Below, piece by piece: positions 31,319 to 37,005 of a stretch of DNA of 37,005 nt; positions within the stretch are counted from its first letter, which is position 1, and every line of letters starts with the position of its first letter. The notes beneath the pieces were generated by a model. That model was not told the origin of the DNA. It made no database searches and worked only from the letters and a program-made list of their open reading frames with translations. A program made the position numbers and the translations under genes. The stretch is from an uncultured Eubacteriales bacterium (lineage in GTDB: Bacteria; Bacillota; Clostridia; Peptostreptococcales; Anaerovoracaceae): assembly GCA_902778565.1 (NCBI GenBank), contig CACYYH010000012.1, positions 1 through 37,005 on the forward strand, read 5' to 3'.

Positions 31319-33019
31319 ATGAAATTAGTAGTAGTAGGCGGAGTTGCCGGCGGTGCTTCAGCCGCAGCTCGTGTCAGAAGACTTGATCCGTCAGCGGAAG
31401 TAGTTGTTTTTGATAAGGGGGATTATGTTTCCTATTCCAACTGCTCGCTTCCGTATTATCTTGGCGGTGTGGTCACAAGCGACCGTGCCCTCATAATGAT
31501 GACGCCTGACGGTTTCAGAAACAGCCATGATATCGACGTCAGAGTAAGAAGAGAAGTTACGGCGATCGACCGTGAAAATAAGGAAGTTACCGTTCTCAAC
31601 CTCAATACCGGCGAAGAGTATAAGGAATCATATGACAAGCTGGTTCTGAGCCCGGGAGCCAGACCTGTGATGCCGCCTTCCATCAAAGGCATCTTCGGTT
31701 CCAACGTTTACTCGGTAAGAACGGTGAACGACGTAGTTAAGATCAATAACGCTGTTGCGGCTTCTGCAGAAAAAAAGATCACCGTCGTAGGCGGCGGATT
31801 CATAGGAGTGGAAGTAGCAGAAAACTTAGCGAATAAAGGCTGTGAAGTCACACTGGTAGAGGGTTTGGATCAGATCCTGCAGCCATACGATTATGATATG
31901 GTTCAGATGCTTCACAAAGAAATGGACGACCACGAAGTCAAGCTGTACCTGAAATCCACCTTAAAGGAGATCTGCCCGGATCACGTGGTCATCGAAAGGA
32001 ATGGAGAAGAACTGGAGATAGAGTCAGACCTGGTAGTCATGGCCATCGGCGTTCGTCCTGAGACAGAGCTGGCCAAGTCCTGCGGCCTTGAGATAGGCGA
32101 GACAGGAGGCATCAAGGTCAATCACAATTTCCAGACCAGCGATCCCGACATCTACGCTGTAGGAGATGCCATCGAGTTCCCTAACTTCTTCACCGGAAAA
32201 GCCGGAAGACTGGCCCTGGCAGGACCTGCGCAGAGACAGGCGAGAGCTGCAGCCGATCACATGTACGGAAGAGATAATCATCTCAAGGGATACATAGGAT
32301 CCTCATGCATCAAAGTATTCGGACTGAACGCAGCAGCTACAGGACTCAATGAAAAAGCCTGCCGGAAAGAAGGGATCAATTATGATCACGTCATCATCTT
32401 CCCTTCAGATAAAGTAAGCATAATGCCGAATGCTCACTATCTTGCCCTCAAACTGTTATTTGAGGTTCCGACAGGCAGGATACTTGGCGCACAGGCTATC
32501 GGAAAAGGCGAGGCGGACAAGAGAGTTGACGTTATCGCTGCCATGATAACCATGGGAGCGACCCTCGAAGATCTGAAGGAACTGGAACTCTGCTATGCAC
32601 CTCTCTTCACAACAGCAAAGGATCCCGTGAACTTTGCGGCTCTTGTGGGACTGAACGTACTTAACGGAGACGTTAAACAGGTACACTTAAGAGATGTGAG
32701 GGAACTGGTGGAATCCGGAGCATATATCATCGACGTAAGGGAAGAAGGCGAGTTCAGACGCGGACACATAAAAGGCGCCCACAATATCCCTCAGAGCGAG
32801 ATACGCCGCAGGCTGGATGAGATACCCACCGACAGGCCGGTATATCTCCACTGCAGATCTTCACAGAGATCGTATTACTGCTATTGCGCATTGAAGGGCA
32901 GAGGCTTCGACAATATAGCCAACATCCAGGGATCCTTCCTGGGCATCAGCCTCTATGAGTACTTCAATGACAAGGATCAGGGAAGAGAACCCATCGTAGA
33001 CCAATACAACTTCGCATAA
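31319..33019 (+). CDS. CoA-disulfide reductase with C-terminal rhodanese domain
   Basis: 566 residues. FAD-binding GGVAGGASAAARVRR (7-21), single redox cysteine C42 in SNCSLPYYLGG, the mark of the CoADR/Npx class, NAD(P)-binding GGGFIGVEVAENLA near 160, second FAD motif YAVGDAIE, a dimerisation domain to ~440, and a rhodanese domain from ~460 with HCRSSQRS containing the catalytic Cys512. Such fusions reduce CoA-disulfide or per/polysulfide species. Followed 20 nt later by a cysteine-rich protein, suggesting a thiol or sulfane-sulfur operon; the physiological substrate is inference. Confidence 0.93.
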   Translation: MKLVVVGGVAGGASAAARVRRLDPSAEVVVFDKGDYVSYSNCSLPYYLGGVVTSDRALIMMTPDGFRNSHDIDVRVRREVTAIDRENKEVTVLNLNTGEEYKESYDKLVLSPGARPVMPPSIKGIFGSNVYSVRTVNDVVKINNAVAASAEKKITVVGGGFIGVEVAENLANKGCEVTLVEGLDQILQPYDYDMVQMLHKEMDDHEVKLYLKSTLKEICPDHVVIERNGEELEIESDLVVMAIGVRPETELAKSCGLEIGETGGIKVNHNFQTSDPDIYAVGDAIEFPNFFTGKAGRLALAGPAQRQARAAADHMYGRDNHLKGYIGSSCIKVFGLNAAATGLNEKACRKEGINYDHVIIFPSDKVSIMPNAHYLALKLLFEVPTGRILGAQAIGKGEADKRVDVIAAMITMGATLEDLKELELCYAPLFTTAKDPVNFAALVGLNVLNGDVKQVHLRDVRELVESGAYIIDVREEGEFRRGHIKGAHNIPQSEIRRRLDEIPTDRPVYLHCRSSQRSYYCYCALKGRGFDNIANIQGSFLGISLYEYFNDKDQGREPIVDQYNFA

Positions 33020-33039
33020 AGGACATAAGGAGAGAAAAA

Positions 33040-33573
33040 ATGACTGACTATTCAACACTCACACCTGAAGCAAAGGAAGCTTTAGTTGTTAAGGCAAAGA
33101 ACGTAGGATATTCTACAGAGACACTTTACGGAAACTGCATCCAGAGCACACTTCACGGCATCTACAGAGCTTTCCCTGATTTCGGTATTACCGAAGATAT
33201 GCTGAGAGGCTGCTTCGGACTTGCCGGAGGCTGCGGCTGCTGCCTTGACGGAACATGCGGAGCGCTCTTAGGAGCTGCGTGGACGATTTCCATGTCCAAG
33301 GGCAGACCCATCAGTGACCTGGGCGGCAACTATGAAGAATGCCATGCAATGGTAAGAGACGTTGTGGATACCTTCAAGAAGCAATATGGCAGCATCCTTT
33401 GCAGAGATGTGCTGGCACACAATATGGGCGAGGCCTATGACTGGAAGACTCCTGAAGGAGACCAGGGTTACATGGAGCACTTCGGAACTCATCACTGCGC
33501 TACCGCAGTTTCATTCTGCACCGAGATCGTAGCCAGAATGATCGTTGACGGAACTCTTAAGCCCATCAAATAA
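33040..33573 (+). CDS. C_GCAxxG_C_C family putative redox protein
   Basis: 177 residues. The motif region RGCFGLAGGCGCCLDGTCGALLGAAW gives the family's cysteine cluster, split by chance into short loops; further cysteines at NCIQ, ECH, LCRD, HHCA and SFC. No membrane segment. The family has no firmly known function but is often beside redox genes. SD AAGGAGAG precedes ATG 33040. In operon with the CoADR-rhodanese gene, to which it may pass electrons or sulfur (inference). Confidence 0.82.
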   Translation: MTDYSTLTPEAKEALVVKAKNVGYSTETLYGNCIQSTLHGIYRAFPDFGITEDMLRGCFGLAGGCGCCLDGTCGALLGAAWTISMSKGRPISDLGGNYEECHAMVRDVVDTFKKQYGSILCRDVLAHNMGEAYDWKTPEGDQGYMEHFGTHHCATAVSFCTEIVARMIVDGTLKPIK

Positions 33574-33587
33574 CCTGCTGATAAAGA

Positions 33588-33623
33588 ACCGCGTGACTGC
33601 ATAAAGTCACGCGGTATTTTTTT
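33588..33623 (+). terminator. Terminator of the CoADR operon
   Basis: Perfect 11-bp stem ACCGCGTGACT (33588-33598) and AGTCACGCGGT (33605-33615), loop GCATAA, followed by ATTTTTTT. Confidence 0.95.
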
Positions 33624-33731
33624 GTTCTTTTTTTGGATGACCTAAAAATAGTTATAAAAATACTAAAATCAGATACAGAAGATTTACTTTAGCTTGTTAT
33701 ATTATTAATTTAGTGAAATGGAGGTGAAAAG

Positions 33732-35231
33732 ATGAGCAAATTTATCTTTGACAACAGCCCCGGTTTAAAAGTCCTGACAGAAGAGCAGGTCAAGAAAGTC
33801 AATGAAGAGGCCCTCAGAGTTCTGGAGAACATGGGAGTGATCTTCGACTATCCCGAAGCCCGCGAGGCACTGAAGAATGCCGGCTGCAGGGTGGACGAGG
33901 AGACCAAGAAGGTATATTTTCCGCCTGAACTTGTAAACAAGTGCATTGAAACGGCTCCTGAGACCTTTGACCTTTACGATAGAAACGGCGACTACTATTG
34001 TACTTTCGGAGACGGCAAGACCAGATTCAATCCCGGATCCAGTTCCTCCAACGTACTGGAACCGGATAATCATACAGCCAGACTTTCGGCTGTAAGAGAT
34101 CTGAAGCTCCTCACCAAGGTGGCACAGAGTCTGCCTCATATAGATTTCGTTTCATCATCAGTCGTTTGTGAAGAGGCTCCCGGAGAACTTGGTTCCCAGT
34201 ATCTTTACTATACTGAGATGCAGAACTCCATCAAGCCCATCATCGGCGGCTCCACGGATGTGGAAGGAGTTCCCAGGACGTTCAAACTTCTCACCGCCAT
34301 ACTTGGATCCGAAGAGGCGGTAAGGACCAAGCCTTATACGATCTTTGACATATGCATCACATCACCTTTCAAATGGTCCGGCATCGGCGCCAGAAACGTG
34401 GTGGACTGCGTGAAATATGACATACCCATCGAGATGATCTCAGCTCAGATCGCAGGAGCTACAGGTCCGGTCACTCTGGCAGGAGCTCTCCTGGAGCACA
34501 CGGTGGAGATGCTCAGCGGCCTGGTCCTCATCCAGGTGCTGAAACCCGGCTTCCCCACGGTATACGGTGGAGCGCCGTGCATCTTCAATATGCATACCAT
34601 GTACACTCCCATGGAGGCCATGGAATGCAGCATGATCACCGCAGGCTATGCGCAGATGGGCAAGTACTACGGACTTCCGATCCATACCTATGCTGCCATG
34701 TCCGATGCCAAGATAGTTGACTATCAGGCGGGTTCTGAAACAGCCAGATCCGGTCTCATGGCTCTTGAGGCAGGATTTGATAACGTATCAGGCCCCGGCG
34801 GACTCAACGTAATAGCCGAGATGAGCATCGAGAAGCTTGTCATAGACAACGATTTCATCGGCACTTTGAAATTCTTGGAAAAGGGCATCAGGTTCGATGA
34901 GAACACCCTTGCAGGAGACCTTCTGATCGAGGTTGGAGCAGCAGGGAACTTCATGGGCACAAAACACACCCTGAAGAATTACAAAAAGGAACAGAACTAC
35001 TCCAACATCACCTTCAACTATGAAGAGAGAGCCATCTGGGAGAAGGAAGGATCCCCGGACATCATGGACAGGGCCAGAGATTACGTCAACAGCCTGAGAG
35101 ACAAGGTGATCTGCCCCATAACAGAAGAGCAGCGTGAGAGACTGGATAAGGCTTTCATCGAAGTATGTCTGGACGCCGGCCTCACAGAAGAGACCGCCCT
35201 TGACCTCATCAGAAAATATGACGAGGCCTGA
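33732..35231 (+). CDS. Trimethylamine methyltransferase (MttB) family protein, non-pyrrolysine
   Basis: 499 residues, full length for the superfamily, with no in-frame amber codon, so it is of the MtgB/MtpB-like class lacking pyrrolysine. Seen: VLTEEQVKKVNEEALRVLENMG, GVIFDYPEAREALKNAG, GSSSSNV, the GGSTDVEG and TGPVTLAGALLEH barrel loops, and SDAKIVDYQAGSETA near the C-terminus. Such enzymes demethylate glycine betaine, proline betaine, carnitine or other quaternary amines onto a corrinoid protein. No corrinoid protein, activase or BCCT transporter lies in the window; the only neighbour is an NhaC-type carrier. SD GGAGGTG 6 nt before ATG. Confidence 0.9.
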   Translation: MSKFIFDNSPGLKVLTEEQVKKVNEEALRVLENMGVIFDYPEAREALKNAGCRVDEETKKVYFPPELVNKCIETAPETFDLYDRNGDYYCTFGDGKTRFNPGSSSSNVLEPDNHTARLSAVRDLKLLTKVAQSLPHIDFVSSSVVCEEAPGELGSQYLYYTEMQNSIKPIIGGSTDVEGVPRTFKLLTAILGSEEAVRTKPYTIFDICITSPFKWSGIGARNVVDCVKYDIPIEMISAQIAGATGPVTLAGALLEHTVEMLSGLVLIQVLKPGFPTVYGGAPCIFNMHTMYTPMEAMECSMITAGYAQMGKYYGLPIHTYAAMSDAKIVDYQAGSETARSGLMALEAGFDNVSGPGGLNVIAEMSIEKLVIDNDFIGTLKFLEKGIRFDENTLAGDLLIEVGAAGNFMGTKHTLKNYKKEQNYSNITFNYEERAIWEKEGSPDIMDRARDYVNSLRDKVICPITEEQRERLDKAFIEVCLDAGLTEETALDLIRKYDEA

Positions 35232-35320
35232 GACCCATCAAACAGTTTTATGTAGGCTTTTGCCTAAATAAATAGACATTACGAAAGTGATTTTATTATT
35301 CGTTATTATTCATTTAATTT

Positions 35321-35362
35321 GAGAAAGGAGACGTACAGGATTTATCCCGTACAAAATCAATT
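35321..35362 (+). promoter_or_regulatory. Unusual leader of the NhaC gene: distant SD and hairpin
   Basis: A strong SD-like GAGAAAGGAG (35321-35330) ends 32 nt before ATG 35363. Between them GTACAGGA (35333-35340) and TCCCGTAC (35345-35352) pair with one A-C mismatch. Looping out this hairpin would bring the SD to about 12 nt from the ATG. No in-frame ATG, GTG or TTG lies closer to the SD. Confidence 0.45.
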
Positions 35363-36826
35363 ATGGGTAAAAAAATTCCAATGTGGCAGATCCTTATCTG
35401 CGTAGTATTCACACTTGGAATCATTATGTATTCCATTTTCCTGTCATACGGTGAAGCCCATATGCCTTTGATCCTGTCATCCGCTCTTGTATGCATCGTA
35501 GCAGCACTCAACGGATGGAAGTGGAACGTAATGGAAAAGGGTATGATCGCTGGTATCAACCGTTCCATGCAGGCTAACCTGATCCTTCTTACAGTAGGTA
35601 TGCTGGTATCCACCTGGAAGGCCGGCGGAATCATTCCTTCCATGATCTACTATGGACTGAACATTCTGAATCCTTCCATCTTCCTGGTAACTGCCTGTCT
35701 GCTTTGCTCCATCGTATCCCTGGTAATCGGTTCCTCCTATACCACAGCGGGAACCATCGGCGTAGCCATGATCGGTATCTCCATCGGTCTCGGTGTTGAT
35801 CCCGCGATGACAGCAGGCGCTGTAGTATCCGGATCATATTTCGGAGACAAGATGTCCCCCATGTCCGATACCACCAACCTGGCTCCCGGCGTTGCAGGAA
35901 CCAACGTATTCGAGCACGTTCGTCACATGGTTTACACCGTAACACCTTCCTACATCATCGCACTGATCGCTTTCTTTATCCTCGGAAGAGGAGCTTCTGC
36001 AGGCGGTGACGTACAGATGGAACTGAAGGACGTTCTTCAGGAAGCTATCCGGAACGAGTTCGTAGTAAGCCCGCTCCTGATGCTCCCCGTAGTTATCCTT
36101 CTTGCAGCTGTAATCCTGAAGGTTCCCGCACTTCCCGCATTGTTTGCAAGTGTTATCATGGGTCTCTTCTGCATGGGCGTTGTTCAGGGAATCCAGTTTG
36201 TTGACTTCTTCAACATCATGCACTATGGTTATGAATCCATCTCCGGAGACATTCCTCTTTCAGCAGACTATACCGTAGGTGACGTAGTCGGAGGCGGCGG
36301 ATTCGACGGAATGCTGTGGACAGTATCCATCGTACTCTGCTCCATGTCCTTCGCAGGAGTTCTGGAAGTTACCGGAATGCTGGGACAGATCGTAGAAGGC
36401 ATCCTGAAGGTTGCCAAGACAACAGGTCTTCTGGTTCTCGTTACCATCTGCACCTGCATCTTCATGAACCTTCTTACTGCTGACCAGTATCTGGCAATCA
36501 TCCTTCCCGGAAGAATGTATCGTCAGGCTTACGAGGACAGAAAGCTCAAAGCAAAGAACCTTTCAAGATGTCTGGAAGACTCCGCTACTCTTACATCACC
36601 TCTGATCCCTTGGAACGTATGCGGCGCTACCATGACAGGCTTCTTAGGACAGCCTACTCAGGCATATGCTAAATATGCAGTTCTCAACTACATCAATCCG
36701 ATAGTATCTATCATCTACGGATTCACCGGATTCACCATGGAAAAGATGACCGATGAAGAATATGAGAAGATGCTGGAAGCAAGAGCTGCAGAAGCAGAAG
36801 CTATGAAGAAAGAGTTAGAAGCATAA
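35363..36826 (+). CDS. Na+/H+ antiporter, NhaC family
   Basis: 487 residues, about 11-12 membrane segments. NhaC-type features: SSYTTAGTIGVAMIGI, the SGSYFGDKMSPMSDTTNLAPG signature (broken in two here), and DSATLTSPLIPWNVCGA near the C-terminus. The C-terminal tail is a charged helix (EEYEKMLEARAAEAEAMKKE). The family also includes carriers exchanging organic acids such as malate/lactate, so placement after an MttB homologue leaves open a substrate/sodium exchange role. About 130-nt gap from the MttB gene without a terminator. Confidence 0.88.
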   Translation: MGKKIPMWQILICVVFTLGIIMYSIFLSYGEAHMPLILSSALVCIVAALNGWKWNVMEKGMIAGINRSMQANLILLTVGMLVSTWKAGGIIPSMIYYGLNILNPSIFLVTACLLCSIVSLVIGSSYTTAGTIGVAMIGISIGLGVDPAMTAGAVVSGSYFGDKMSPMSDTTNLAPGVAGTNVFEHVRHMVYTVTPSYIIALIAFFILGRGASAGGDVQMELKDVLQEAIRNEFVVSPLLMLPVVILLAAVILKVPALPALFASVIMGLFCMGVVQGIQFVDFFNIMHYGYESISGDIPLSADYTVGDVVGGGGFDGMLWTVSIVLCSMSFAGVLEVTGMLGQIVEGILKVAKTTGLLVLVTICTCIFMNLLTADQYLAIILPGRMYRQAYEDRKLKAKNLSRCLEDSATLTSPLIPWNVCGATMTGFLGQPTQAYAKYAVLNYINPIVSIIYGFTGFTMEKMTDEEYEKMLEARAAEAEAMKKELEA

Positions 36827-36840
36827 ACTATAGCTCAAAG

Positions 36841-36852
36841 ATCAGATCTGAT
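36841..36852. promoter_or_regulatory. 12-bp perfect palindrome
   Basis: ATCAGATCTGAT, 15 nt after the NhaC stop codon. Possible operator or chance; no promoter can be assigned confidently nearby. Confidence 0.25.
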
Positions 36853-36948
36853 TTAATCACATTACATTCGTATTAATACTTTCGTAATTAAAAAAGAGGA
36901 GCGAACCTGAACTAGTCAACAAAAAGTAGACAAACTAAAAAACTATAC

Positions 36949-36984
36949 AAAGCCCATTTCGGTTCTAAACTGGACTGGGCTTTT
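36949..36984 (+). terminator. Terminator after the NhaC gene
   Basis: AAAGCCCA (36949-36956) with TGGGCTTT (36976-36983), an inner CGGTT/AACTG helix and a following T. It lies about 120 nt after the stop; the intervening stretch shows an SD-like AGAGGAG (36894-36900) but no start codon behind it. Confidence 0.8.
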
Positions 36985-37005
36985 GTATTTGAGAGCATAT
37001 GCTGG

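Overview
The window looks like a chromosomal segment of an anaerobic Bacillota, class Clostridia. The evidence is the backbone gene order lepA-hemW-...-prmA-rsmE-...-mtaB-HIT-rpsU-yqeY-...-ybeY-cdd-phoH-era-recO-...-glyS-ppdK, the strong GGAGG-type ribosome binding sites, the occasional TTG and GTG starts, and anaerobic functions (pyruvate phosphate dikinase, Fe-alcohol dehydrogenase, MttB-type methyltransferase, CoA-disulfide reductase, a sigma-54 regulator). A lineage near Clostridiales family XIII is only a guess. All recognised genes lie on the + strand except one AT-rich intruder at 7403-8359.

Layout. 1-6855: lepA (5' truncated), hemW, glpK, a MerR regulator, prmA and rsmE, tightly packed. 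The hrcA-grpE-dnaK-dnaJ block normally found between hemW and prmA is absent, and glpK-merR occupies its place. 6856-8627: an AT-rich island with four 37-nt inverted-repeat elements, a promoter and terminator enclosing no convincing gene, and a minus-strand DUF4886/SGNH protein. 8628-12620: mtaB, HIT, rpsU, yqeY and an AbgA-like amidohydrolase. 12621-13119: an intergenic stretch rich in nested hairpins. 13120-15208: an orphan PD-(D/E)XK-like protein and an Fe-ADH. 15223-23890: ybeY, cdd, phoH, era (with an insertion), recO, a DUF4342 protein with 22-residue repeats, glyS and ppdK.

23942-27511 is the most unusual coding region. A small COG2426 membrane protein is followed by a sigma-54 activator whose N-terminal half resembles L-erythro-3,5-diaminohexanoate dehydrogenase. 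Then come three palindromic candidate enhancer sites, a near-consensus -24/-12 promoter, and an unrecognised protein made of three exact 84-residue repeats. 27639-29797 is a PyrR-attenuated uraA-pyrR operon with all three alternative RNA structures readable. 29841-30082 holds five 36-nt inverted-repeat elements, followed by a YitT-family gene. 31319-33573 encodes a CoADR-rhodanese fusion and a C_GCAxxG_C_C protein. 33732-36826 encodes a non-pyrrolysine MttB homologue and an NhaC-type antiporter.

The strongest unexplained structural signal is the pair of intergenic arrays. They have different arm sequences (TTCGACTAA and TGTGTCAA), but all nine elements have the two arms offset by exactly 28 bp. 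The strongest candidate for an undescribed regulatory system is the dehydrogenase-like/sigma-54 activator with its enhancer sites, promoter and triple-repeat target.
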